Below are positions 1-7,692 of a DNA stretch of 64,000 bases, in pieces. Position 1 is the first letter of the stretch. The number at the start of each line of letters is the position of its first letter. Source of the stretch: JBCCGR01 sp039029195 (GTDB lineage Bacteria > Pseudomonadota > Alphaproteobacteria > Rhizobiales > Rhizobiaceae); assembly GCA_039029195.1 (NCBI GenBank), contig JBCCGR010000018.1, forward strand, positions 1 through 64,000, written 5' to 3'. The translations under genes were made by a program, and so were the position numbers. The notes below the pieces were generated by a model. That model saw only the letters and a list, made by a program, of their open reading frames with translations. It did not search any database and was not told the origin of the DNA.

Positions 1-768
1 ATAGCGCTCAAACCCAAACTCGCCGTCAAAAACGAAAGCATGCAACCCTGAGCGTTGATTGTCGGTGTCGCGCCAAATGTCTGAGCGCCAGGACAACAGC
101 CCGTTGGGCTGGCCCTCTGTAAAAGGTGAATTCGCAAAAAGCGCAGATGCCACCGGCTGAAGCTTGGTGGAAACCTGCATCTTGCGACGCATATCGCTTT
201 CGCTGGAAAAGTCCAGATTCACTTGAATGGTGCAGGTTCGGTACATCATATCGAGACCCTGACTGCCTACCTTCGGCATGTAGGCGCTCATGATATCGTA
301 GCGAGACTTGGGCATGCGCGGCGTTTCGGCGAGCGTCCATTTTGGGCTCCCTCCCAGACCCAGAAAACGGATGCCTAACGGCTCTGCCACTTCACGTATC
401 TGCGCAAGATGCCTGTTGGATTCGCGGCAGGTCTCATGCAGCGTTTCAAGTGGCGCACCGGAGAGTTCAAACTGACCACCTGGTTCCAGGGAAATTGCAC
501 CCATACCGTCGGGGGCTACGAGGCCAATAAGCTCACCAGCATCAATGATTGGATCCCAGCCGGTGCTTTTTTGCATGCCGCCCAACAGGGCACCAATACC
601 GGTTGGTCCTTCGTAGGGTACCGGTGTCAGATCGGTGCTGTAGAATCCGAACTTTTCGTGCTCGGTTCCAATACGCCATTGTTCAGCAGGCTTGCAGCCT
701 TTCTCCAAGGTTGCGACCAGCGCGTCCCGGCTTTCGATGGGGCGGGTGTCAATGGTATCGCGCGCCAC
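1..768 (-). CDS. gshA: Glutamate-cysteine ligase, N-terminal part (cut by window edge)
   Basis: Cytoplasmic, ATP-dependent first step of glutathione synthesis. The frame is open from a GTG start to the window edge and gives the first 256 residues; the C-terminal part is outside. The N-terminus VARDTIDTRPIESRDALV, the motif RIGTEHEKFGFY and the stretch GGQFELSGAPLETLHETC are typical of the alphaproteobacterial/plant-type enzyme, not the E. coli type. GTG is chosen because an in-frame TGA lies seven codons upstream with no ATG between, and because family members usually begin MARDT. It follows rsmE on the same strand after about 120 bp, an order often seen in Rhizobiales, so the two are probably co-transcribed. 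The family call is secure. Confidence 0.93.
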   Translation of the reverse strand, partial: MARDTIDTRPIESRDALVATLEKGCKPAEQWRIGTEHEKFGFYSTDLTPVPYEGPTGIGALLGGMQKSTGWDPIIDAGELIGLVAPDGMGAISLEPGGQFELSGAPLETLHETCRESNRHLAQIREVAEPLGIRFLGLGGSPKWTLAETPRMPKSRYDIMSAYMPKVGSQGLDMMYRTCTIQVNLDFSSESDMRRKMQVSTKLQPVASALFANSPFTEGQPNGLLSWRSDIWRDTDNQRSGLHAFVFDGEFGFERY

Positions 769-888
769 GTTGGTATCCCGTTTTCATTGCGGTTTATCCG
801 CCTCGTTCCGGTTTGATTGCCGCTTCGGCCGGGCAGGTGCAAGGCCTTTTTCGCAACGTACAGCAAATTGCCGGATCACAGATTGGTG

Positions 889-1629
889 TCAGACCCAATC
901 GCCTCTGGTCGCCTGGATCAGGGAAAGAGACGCAACGGCCGCCGTGTCCGCCCGCAAAATGCGAGGACCAAGCGGAATTGGAACAACAAAAGACTTCGAT
1001 CGCAGCAAGGTTCTTTCGTTCTCCGAGAAGCCGCCTTCGGGGCCGATCAGCACCGCCGATGGTGGCTGGTTTAACCCCTCGAGGATGGCGATAGGGTTGT
1101 CGCCTTCATCGCTCTCGTCACAAAAGATGATGGATTGGTTCTCGTCCCAGTCATCGAGAAGGTCTGTAAGTTTTCGAGGTGGCGAAATGTTCGGCAAGGA
1201 GAGAATTCCACACTGTTGCGCCGCTTCAACTGCACTGGCCTGCACTTTGTCGAGATTGATCCTGTGATTCTGGGTGTACTCCGTCAACACGGGTCGCAGA
1301 TGCCCGACACCCATCTCGATGGCCTTCTGGATCATATAATCGAGGCGCGCCTGTTTCAGCGGCGCAAAGAGGTAGTGCAAATCGTTGGTAGGGGTCTGTG
1401 GACGGTATTGTTCGACCACGCGCAGTACGGATTGGCGTTTGCCTTTGAAGACAATTGACGTCTGCCATTCACCATCTTTTCCGTTGAAAGCCAGAACTTT
1501 CGCACCCTCTGGCATGCGCAGCACATTGCGAAGGTAGTTCGACTGAGTGGGGCTGAGTTCGATCTCGCTTCTCGCCTCGAGTGGCGCGTCAACAAACAGA
1601 CGTTGGATGCGGTAGTCGTAGCGAGCCAT
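889..1629 (-). CDS. rsmE: 16S rRNA (uracil-1498-N3)-methyltransferase
   Basis: Uses SAM to methylate N3 of U1498 of 16S rRNA on the small ribosomal subunit. The 246-residue product has the usual family length, an N-terminal PUA-like part (RIQRLFVDAPL near the start) and the C-terminal SPOUT knot with GPEGGFSENE and LGPRILRADTAA. The ATG at 1629 is preferred over a TTG 12 codons upstream because known RsmE proteins start MARYDYRIQRLFV and the longer form would overlap the upstream gene. It lies 8 bp after that gene and upstream of gshA, all on the minus strand. Confidence 0.95.
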   Translation of the reverse strand: MARYDYRIQRLFVDAPLEARSEIELSPTQSNYLRNVLRMPEGAKVLAFNGKDGEWQTSIVFKGKRQSVLRVVEQYRPQTPTNDLHYLFAPLKQARLDYMIQKAIEMGVGHLRPVLTEYTQNHRINLDKVQASAVEAAQQCGILSLPNISPPRKLTDLLDDWDENQSIIFCDESDEGDNPIAILEGLNQPPSAVLIGPEGGFSENERTLLRSKSFVVPIPLGPRILRADTAAVASLSLIQATRGDWV

Positions 1630-1637
1630 TGGGAACT

Positions 1638-2273
1638 TCACACCGAACTTGCTGATGAATGCCAAACGGGCTGATAGCCTGCGGAAAGTACTGCAATGGC
1701 AATTTTTGGGGTCAATACTCGCACTGGCTCTGTGTGCAATGCCTTAGCCAATTCGGGGCTTTCTGAGTAGCCACTTTCATCCCACTTCAACCAGCGCTGC
1801 TGATGCCGCGCAAAACATCGACTGTCGATTTCAATCATTGAACCATCGGGCAGGTCATCGATGGCGTGATGATCGAGTTTGGATTGAGCTGGGCTCAGGC
1901 GTTCGTCGTGAAGCAGCCTGTCCATCTCACCCGCCTTTGGTGGCAATTCCAGACCGAAAACCTTTTGCCAACTTTCGGCAAAGGCCCTTGCATCCTTTCG
2001 TCGGCATTCAAAGCAAGGGCGGTGGCCCGCTGCCAGCGCCGTCACCTCATCGAGGAAAAACAGTTCGGTGTAGCCCCTGCCCATCACTTCGCGCTGCCTG
2101 TTCTTGAATTCAGTAACACAGGAAATCCACTGGCGTGTCGCGTGACGACGTCTGGGGAACAGTTCTTTGGTGCCTGGCTCGTGAATGCGCCCGCCGCGAT
2201 TGCCCATCATCTCACCGCGATGCGTTGAGCGGACAATTTCTCCTGTGGGTAGGACACGATTTTGCAAGGGCAT
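1638..2273 (-). CDS. Conserved hypothetical protein with CxxC motif
   Basis: I do not know a function. The 211-residue protein is soluble, with no signal peptide or membrane segment. It begins MPLQNRVLPTGEIV, contains GNRGGRIH and a short cysteine motif RPCFECRRKDA near the middle, and is rich in charged residues. I recall similar uncharacterised proteins in many Proteobacteria. The CxxC with flanking arginines could bind a metal or nucleic acid, but no second cysteine pair completes a zinc finger. The ATG at 2273 is preferred to a TTG three codons upstream. It ends 8 bp before rsmE, so it probably leads a three-gene operon with rsmE and gshA. Confidence 0.8.
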   Translation of the reverse strand: MPLQNRVLPTGEIVRSTHRGEMMGNRGGRIHEPGTKELFPRRRHATRQWISCVTEFKNRQREVMGRGYTELFFLDEVTALAAGHRPCFECRRKDARAFAESWQKVFGLELPPKAGEMDRLLHDERLSPAQSKLDHHAIDDLPDGSMIEIDSRCFARHQQRWLKWDESGYSESPELAKALHTEPVRVLTPKIAIAVLSAGYQPVWHSSASSV

Positions 2274-2451
2274 AGCGATCAAACAATTTCGGAAACAGGA
2301 TAACAGGTGAACACATTTTTATCGTTTGTTTTTACCCGACGGTAACCAATCGGCGATGTAACAGACATGTGAATTATCGCACTCCCAATTTCGTTGCGCG
2401 TTCCTATCTGAGTGTGACGCAAGAGTTCAAACGACCCTAAGGATCACTCAA

Positions 2452-2589
2452 ATGTCATACGCCCCAGGCATTGTTGTCTTCACTTTCGCCGTTTTCTCCC
2501 TGGCTTTTGCCACGATGGGAGTGTCCGCCATTTCTGGTGCCGTTGCCGGCACAGGAACAGATGGATATGGCGTGGTTTCAACACGATAA
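2452..2589 (+). CDS. Candidate small membrane or secreted peptide (45 aa)
   Basis: A short frame starts at ATG with a good ribosome-binding site (AAGGA, eight bases upstream) inside an otherwise empty 530-bp gap. The product begins MSYAPGIVVFTFAVFSLAFA and continues with a glycine/alanine-rich segment (GVSAISGAVAGTGTDG), so it has one hydrophobic helix that could be a membrane anchor or an uncleaved signal. There is no stop problem and no overlap with a longer gene. No family is recognised. It precedes the 2-hydroxyacid dehydrogenase gene on the same strand by about 215 bp, so a shared role is possible but unproven. It could also be a chance ORF. Confidence 0.45.
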   Translation: MSYAPGIVVFTFAVFSLAFATMGVSAISGAVAGTGTDGYGVVSTR

Positions 2590-2804
2590 ATTCCCCTTAA
2601 TCCGTTACAGTGACAAGGCTTCCTCAATTGGAAGTTTAGCCGCTTCCCTCGCGCGCATCAGCATCCAGACATTTCCCGGCAGCACGCTCCAACTGCATCC
2701 GTCTGGACAAGTCTCCATCGTCTGACTACACACGCAACCATCTGGTTCAAGCCCGATATGTTCGAGAGAGACCGACCTCTCCGGATGGGCAGTTGGGGTC
2801 ATTC
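2590..2804. other. Intergenic leader before the first 2-hydroxyacid dehydrogenase
   Basis: About 215 bp with no credible gene. It holds weak inverted repeats (a CTTCC/GGAAG pair near 2617-2632 and a GAGAG/CTCTC pair near 2764-2780) but no clear operator or riboswitch. It probably carries the promoter and 5' leader of the downstream gene. The 178 bp before the small ORF (2274-2451) also showed nothing else recognisable. Confidence 0.4.
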
Positions 2805-3962
2805 ATGGCAATCGTTGCATCAAACGCCGATCTACAGAAACTTGCCCGCAGGCGTGTGCCGCGCATGTTTTATGATTATGCAGATTCCGGCTCATTCACG
2901 GAAGGCACCTACCGTGAAAACACGAGCGCCTTTGAAAAATACAAGCTGAGACAGCGGGTCTCGGTTGATATTGACAATCGTTCTGTTGCTTCAAGCATGA
3001 TTGGCAGGGACGTTTCGATGCCGGTGGCGCTGGCACCTGTGGGCCTCACTGGAATGCAACATGCCGACGGTGAAATCGCGGCGGCAAGAGCAGCAGAGAA
3101 ATTTGGCGTACCCTTCACGCTCTCCACCATGAGCGTGTGTTCCATCGAAGCGGTCGCAGAAGCGACCACCAAGCCGTTCTGGTTTCAGCTTTATGTCATG
3201 CGTGATCGGGGCTTCATCGAAGATTTGATCGGGCGTGCGCACAATGCAGGCTGTGAAGCTCTGGTTCTGACCCTTGATCTTCAAATTTTGGCACAGCGGC
3301 ACAAGGATGTGCGCAACGGGTTGTCGACCCCGCCAAAACCGACACTTGCCAATCTGATCAATCTCGCCACGAAGCCTCGCTGGTGCATGAATATGCTGGG
3401 CACCAAGAACCGGACGTTTGGCAACATTGTCGGTCATGCCAAGGGCGTCAACAATATGACCAGCCTCAGCGAGTGGACCCATCAACAGTTTGATCCCACA
3501 CTGAACTGGTCATCTATTGATTGGGTGAAGTCGAAGTGGGATCGCAAACTCATCCTCAAGGGCATCAATGATGTTGAGGATGCGAAGATCGCTGCCGATG
3601 TGGGCGCCGATGCGATCATCGTTTCCAACCATGGCGGTCGCCAACTGGACGGATCGGCGGCACCGATCGACATGCTCGCTCGCATCGTGGATGCGGTTGG
3701 AGATCGGATCGAAGTTCATCTCGACAGTGGCATCCGCACCGGTGTGGATGTGTTCAGGGCGTTGGCAATTGGTGCCAAGAGCACATTTGTGGGCCGAGCT
3801 TACATTTATGGCCTGGGTGCAATGGGAGAAGCTGGGGTCACCAAGGCGCTCGAGATCATTCACAAGGAACTCGACACTACAATGGCGCTGTGCGGCGAGA
3901 CCGACATTACAAAGGTCGGTCGCCACAACTTGCTGGATTTTGACGATCGGTTGAATCAGTAA
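2805..3962 (+). CDS. lldD: FMN-dependent 2-hydroxyacid dehydrogenase, probably L-lactate dehydrogenase
   Basis: Oxidises an L-2-hydroxyacid such as lactate to the 2-oxoacid with FMN and passes electrons to the quinone pool or oxygen. The 385-residue protein is a complete TIM-barrel flavoprotein. Visible family residues are the active-site Tyr in MFYDYADSGS, Tyr in FQLYVMRDR, Asp in LTLDLQ, and the catalytic His and substrate Arg in SNHGGRQLDG. The loop after the Asp (ILAQRHKDVRNG) differs from the usual PVLGRRERD form. The ATG at 2805 is chosen over an upstream TTG because family members start close to the ADLQKLARRRVP helix. It lies just upstream of a TRAP transporter, and a paralogue flanks the other side. 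Substrate is inferred from family and context. Confidence 0.88.
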   Translation: MAIVASNADLQKLARRRVPRMFYDYADSGSFTEGTYRENTSAFEKYKLRQRVSVDIDNRSVASSMIGRDVSMPVALAPVGLTGMQHADGEIAAARAAEKFGVPFTLSTMSVCSIEAVAEATTKPFWFQLYVMRDRGFIEDLIGRAHNAGCEALVLTLDLQILAQRHKDVRNGLSTPPKPTLANLINLATKPRWCMNMLGTKNRTFGNIVGHAKGVNNMTSLSEWTHQQFDPTLNWSSIDWVKSKWDRKLILKGINDVEDAKIAADVGADAIIVSNHGGRQLDGSAAPIDMLARIVDAVGDRIEVHLDSGIRTGVDVFRALAIGAKSTFVGRAYIYGLGAMGEAGVTKALEIIHKELDTTMALCGETDITKVGRHNLLDFDDRLNQ

Positions 3963-4272
3963 ACGAGATCAGAAACCGCCCAACTAATTCCACAAGCAGT
4001 ACCAGATTTAGTTTTCCGGCGAGCTACTGCTCGGCCGAGCGGCAAAATATGTCTAACACTATGGGCTAATTCCGGCAGTTCGGGCAGGCATGGTACTAAT
4101 TCTCGGTGATTGATGCGTTTGTTTTGAATAGGCGAATTTTCGAACATGAAGCACCTGTATGTGATCCAGTCCACAATCGTTCAGGACAGACTCGCAATCC
4201 TGCGACAGGTAGGCTTTACTTTGTCCGGCGACGACAAAAAACAGTCGCGTCAACAAACTGGGAGGAAATTGA
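3963..4272. other. Intergenic region upstream of the TRAP operon
   Basis: About 310 bp without a credible gene. It contains three copies of CTAATTC (near 3984, 4067 and 4096), the last within an 18-base element repeated upstream of the TRAP small subunit. A short CGAGC-TACT-GCTCG hairpin lies near 4018-4036 and may help end the upstream transcript. A strong ribosome-binding site (GGGAGG) precedes the TRAP start. It presumably holds the TRAP promoter. Confidence 0.45.
4095..4112 (+). repeat. 18-base direct repeat, copy 1
   Basis: ACTAATTCTCGGTGATTG recurs at 5398-5415 with one mismatch (C to T at base 10). The two copies lie in the two non-coding gaps of the TRAP operon, before the binding-protein gene and before the small permease gene. 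Possible operator or trace of duplication; function unknown. Confidence 0.5.
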
Positions 4273-5313
4273 ATGAAAACGACTTTGAAGGTGGTGGTTG
4301 CCACTGCAGCACTCACGGCATTTGCAGCGGGAACGGCATCAGCCGACAAGATCCGGCTGAAGATGGGCGCGACGTTCCCGTCATCGCTCACGCAGCTTGG
4401 CACGCTTGGCAAACGTCTTGAAACCACCATCAACACGATTTCGGGTGGAGACATCCAGATCAAATATTTTGAGCCGGGCGCGCTTGTTCCCGCTTTGGAG
4501 TTGTTTGATGCCGTCAAGTCAGGCGCGGTTGACGCCGGCTGGTCGACACCGGGTTACTGGCAGGGTAAGGAGCCATCTCTGGCGCTCTTTTCTGCGGTGC
4601 CATTTGGACCTTCAGCGTCTGAATATGCCGCCTGGCTGTTGCACGGCGACGGCGAAAAGCTCATGCAGAAGGTCTATGCCAAGCACAACATTCACTCCAT
4701 CATCTGTGGTGTGATCGCGCCGGAGGCATCGGGCTGGTTCCGTGAGCCGCTGAACTCCATTGACGATCTGAAGGGCAAGAAGATGCGCTTCTTCGGCCTT
4801 GGTGCGAAGGTGATGCAGAAGCTTGGCGTTGACACACAGCTTCTGGGTGCTGCCGATATCTATCCGGCTCTCGAGCGCGGTACGATTGATGCGACCGAGT
4901 TCTCCATGCCTGCGATCGACCTCAATCTCGGCTTTTACCAGATTGCCAAGCACTACTACTTCCCGGGTTGGCATCAGCAATCCACCTCGTTCGAGTTGAT
5001 GATCAACATGGACAAGTGGAATGCCATGAACGACACCCAGAAGGCACAGGTCACCACCGCGTGCCGCGCCAACTATGCCATGGGCATGGCCGAAGGTGAG
5101 TTCATTCAGGGTGCTGCACTGGCAGAGCTCAAATCCAAAGGCGTGACCATTCACAAATGGTCTGACGAAGATCTCGCCAAGCTGCGCGGCATCTGGGAAG
5201 AGTTGGCGACAGAAATCGCAGCCAGCGACGCAGCCTTCAAGGAAGCCTGGGACAATCTGCAGGCGTTCCGTACGGAATATGCTGCATGGAAAGATCTTGG
5301 CTACCTGAAATAG
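4273..5313 (+). CDS. TRAP transporter substrate-binding protein (DctP/TakP type)
   Basis: Periplasmic binding protein that delivers a carboxylate to a sodium-driven TRAP permease. The 346-residue product has a clear signal peptide (about 24 residues, ending TASA) and the DctP fold. The region YFEPGALVPALELFDAVKSG followed by PGYWQGKEPSLALF resembles the TakP and lactate-binding subgroup, which bind 2-oxoacids or 2-hydroxyacids. A strong GGAGG ribosome site sits before the ATG. Placement between two lactate-type dehydrogenases supports a lactate, pyruvate or related 2-hydroxyacid substrate; this is inference. It is separated from the permease genes by a hairpin, as is common where binding protein must exceed permease. 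Confidence 0.9.
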   Translation: MKTTLKVVVATAALTAFAAGTASADKIRLKMGATFPSSLTQLGTLGKRLETTINTISGGDIQIKYFEPGALVPALELFDAVKSGAVDAGWSTPGYWQGKEPSLALFSAVPFGPSASEYAAWLLHGDGEKLMQKVYAKHNIHSIICGVIAPEASGWFREPLNSIDDLKGKKMRFFGLGAKVMQKLGVDTQLLGAADIYPALERGTIDATEFSMPAIDLNLGFYQIAKHYYFPGWHQQSTSFELMINMDKWNAMNDTQKAQVTTACRANYAMGMAEGEFIQGAALAELKSKGVTIHKWSDEDLAKLRGIWEELATEIAASDAAFKEAWDNLQAFRTEYAAWKDLGYLK

Positions 5314-5334
5314 GTCCCAATCAATCTCATGGTT

Positions 5335-5361
5335 GCTCCGGAGTGCAACACACTCCGGGGC
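5335..5361 (+). promoter_or_regulatory. Intercistronic hairpin between binding protein and permease genes
   Basis: A stem of CCGGAGTG paired with CACTCCGG around a five-base loop, extended by outer G-C and G-T pairs, starts 21 bases after the binding-protein stop. There is no T run, so it is more likely a partial terminator or mRNA 3'-end stabiliser that raises binding-protein level over permease level. Confidence 0.6.
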
Positions 5362-5397
5362 CACTGTTTCTCATACTCATTTGAAATCCAAGCATTC

Positions 5398-5415
5398 ACT
5401 AATTCTTGGTGATTG
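5398..5415 (+). repeat. 18-base direct repeat, copy 2
   Basis: ACTAATTCTTGGTGATTG matches the copy at 4095-4112 at 17 of 18 positions, and the flanks also look similar (GATGCGTT against CTGGCGTT). It lies 30 bp before the small permease subunit start. Confidence 0.5.
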
Positions 5416-5444
5416 CTGGCGTTCGCGCATCGCGAGGTGAAATC

Positions 5445-6008
5445 TTGCAATCGCTGCTAAAGCTCAGTGCCGTGCTTGATAAGGTGCTGGCATTTTTCGG
5501 AAAACTCGGAGCCTGGTGCGGCCTGCTTCTGGTGCTGGTCGTCGTTTACGACGTGATCTCCAGATATGCGGGTGTTCCCAAGCCGTTTGGACTGAACTCC
5601 ACCATGATTCAGGAATCCGAGTACTGGCTGCACTCGTTTTTGTTCATGTTCATGATTGGTTATGCCTATGTTCGCCAGTCGCACGTCCGCATTGATCTTG
5701 TGCGGGAACGGTTTCCGTTAAAAGTTAAATATGCTCTGGAGGCGCTGGGCTGCCTGCTGTTCATTGTTCCATATTCGCTCGTTTTCGCCAGCTATTCTTG
5801 GCGTTATGCCTATACGTCGTTTCTTGAAGGTGAAATTTCGAAGTCAGTTATCGGCCTGTCCAACATCTGGATACTGAAGATGGCCATGCCGCTCATGTTC
5901 GCTCTTTTGTTCATTGCTGCCATCTCGCAATTGATTAAATCTATTGCCGGTCTGGCAGGCAAGCTGCCCGATGACATGATCTCCCAGACATTGGGAGGTG
6001 ACAACTGA
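5445..6008 (+). CDS. TRAP transporter small permease subunit (DctQ type)
   Basis: Four-helix inner-membrane subunit that pairs with the large permease. The 187-residue product shows hydrophobic segments near residues 20-40, 53-75 (HSFLFMFMIGYAYV), 95-115 and 145-170, plus the family feature RQSHVRIDLVRERF. A TTG start at 5445 is chosen because AGGTGA lies five bases upstream; another in-frame TTG at 5406 would add 13 residues but lacks a ribosome site. Its stop overlaps the start of the large subunit by one base, indicating translational coupling. Confidence 0.85.
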   Translation: MQSLLKLSAVLDKVLAFFGKLGAWCGLLLVLVVVYDVISRYAGVPKPFGLNSTMIQESEYWLHSFLFMFMIGYAYVRQSHVRIDLVRERFPLKVKYALEALGCLLFIVPYSLVFASYSWRYAYTSFLEGEISKSVIGLSNIWILKMAMPLMFALLFIAAISQLIKSIAGLAGKLPDDMISQTLGGDN

Positions 6009-7681
6009 TGGAAGCGCTTGCTCCATATCTACCGTTTTTGATGTTCGCATCGCTCGCGGTGCTCTTGTTCTCTGGATTTCCGGTTGCCTTCATTCTGGGT
6101 GGCGTTGGCCTCTCCTTCGCTCTCATTGCGATTGCAGTCGATCCATGGCTATTCGATTGGCCGCAGTTGGGAGCGCCGTCGTCGAGAATATTTGGTATTC
6201 AGGAAAACCTGATTCTGACGGCCATCCCCATGTTTATATTTATGGGGACAATGCTGGAGCGATCGGGCATTGCCCGCGATCTGCTGAATTGCCTTCAGGT
6301 ATTGCTGCGCCGTGTGCCAGGTGGGCTTGCATTGGCTGTTACCTTAATGGGTACCATTCTCGCAGCCACCACGGGCATCATCGGTGCGTCCGTTGTCATG
6401 ATGTCGCTGCTTGCGCTCCCGGTGATGCTGGAGCGCGGCTACGATCCTCGGCTGGCGACTGGAACAATCGCCGCTTCTGGCACGCTTGGAATTCTCATTC
6501 CGCCGTCCATCATGCTCGTTCTGATGGCGGATTTGTTGAGTGTCTCGGTGGGCAACTTGTTTGTTGCAGCTGTCATTCCAGGTTTCATGCTTTCGGGCAT
6601 GTATATGATCTACATCTACATTTTGGCCCGGATCCGTCCGGCTATGGCACCACCATTGTCGGATGACATCGGACCCAAAACTCAGGTTGCGTACTGGGCT
6701 CTGGTTCTGCGAAGCTTTGTGCCCCCGGTTATCTTGATTGTCCTCGTGTTAGGGTCAATTCTTGGCGGCTTCGCTACCCCGACCGAAGCCGCAGGCGTTG
6801 GCGCCGCTGGAGCGATACTTCTGGCGCTTTTGAATCTCGTGATCGTTCCCACGGTCGGCTTTATTTGGATCGCGCCAATCTATGCTGGTATTGCCCTTTG
6901 GGTGATCGCCGCGGCGATCTATGGGATTCTCTCTGGATTTGGGTTGAACCCGTTCGGCGCTGTTGCTGCACCGGCATTCTGGACAGGGGTCATCACCACA
7001 GTTTTGGGCTATCTGTGGTCGATAAATTTCCGCCGAAATGACGGGGATATGAGCCAGTTCGACCAAGTCGACTTCTCGCTGTCGAAAGAAAATGTCGATC
7101 TCGGCGACCGCGCGGTAGGAGGTGGATTTGCAGCAGAATTTGCCCACTTCTGGTCTTCGTTGAAGGACGTGCTCATGCGCACTGCCCTTACGAATGCTAT
7201 GATTTTCGGGATATTTGTCGGCGCCACCCTGTTCTCATTTGTGTTCAGGGCAATCGGAGGTGAAGAACAGGTTCTCCATCTTGTGGATTCACTCGGATTG
7301 GGATCCTGGGGACTGCTTCTGATCCTGATGGCGTTGGTGTTCCTGCTCGGCTTTTTCCTCGACTTCATCGAGATCATGCTGATCGTGTTGCCGGTGTTTG
7401 CGCCGATCATCAAACTGCTGGAGTTTGGCGATCACGTGATGCAGCAGGAACTGATCTACTGGTTCGCGATCCTGCTAGCCGTCAACCTGCAGACTTCGTT
7501 CCTGACACCACCGTTTGGATTCGCCCTGTTCTACATGAAGGGTGTCGCGCCAAAGTCGATCAAAATTCAGCAGATCTATCAGGGAATCATTCCCTTCGTG
7601 GTTCTGCAGGTGATCGCCGTATTGCTGGTGATGGGCTTCCCGGAACTTGCGCTCTGGTTGCCACGAACTCTGTTGGATTAG
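6008..7681 (+). CDS. TRAP transporter large permease subunit (DctM type, extended)
   Basis: Inner-membrane transport subunit that moves the substrate with sodium. At 557 residues it is longer than the usual DctM of about 430. The N-terminal half (GFPVAFILGGVG, then LFIFMGTMLERSGIA-like helices and GILIPPSIMLVL) and the C-terminal half (LGFFLDFIEIMLIVLPVFAP, LTPPFGFALFYMKG) are both typical. The extra length is a middle insertion (about residues 270-385) with two or more added hydrophobic helices and a hydrophilic loop. Such extended forms occur with TakP-like binding proteins. The ribosome site GGGAGGTGA overlaps the end of the small subunit gene. Confidence 0.9.
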   Translation: MEALAPYLPFLMFASLAVLLFSGFPVAFILGGVGLSFALIAIAVDPWLFDWPQLGAPSSRIFGIQENLILTAIPMFIFMGTMLERSGIARDLLNCLQVLLRRVPGGLALAVTLMGTILAATTGIIGASVVMMSLLALPVMLERGYDPRLATGTIAASGTLGILIPPSIMLVLMADLLSVSVGNLFVAAVIPGFMLSGMYMIYIYILARIRPAMAPPLSDDIGPKTQVAYWALVLRSFVPPVILIVLVLGSILGGFATPTEAAGVGAAGAILLALLNLVIVPTVGFIWIAPIYAGIALWVIAAAIYGILSGFGLNPFGAVAAPAFWTGVITTVLGYLWSINFRRNDGDMSQFDQVDFSLSKENVDLGDRAVGGGFAAEFAHFWSSLKDVLMRTALTNAMIFGIFVGATLFSFVFRAIGGEEQVLHLVDSLGLGSWGLLLILMALVFLLGFFLDFIEIMLIVLPVFAPIIKLLEFGDHVMQQELIYWFAILLAVNLQTSFLTPPFGFALFYMKGVAPKSIKIQQIYQGIIPFVVLQVIAVLLVMGFPELALWLPRTLLD

Positions 7682-7692
7682 CGTGTGATGCT

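Noticed and set aside
342..1458. Several plus-strand frames of 60-190 codons across the gshA and rsmE region
   Set aside because: The minus-strand frames encode clear GshA and RsmE; the plus-strand ones have no ribosome sites or families.
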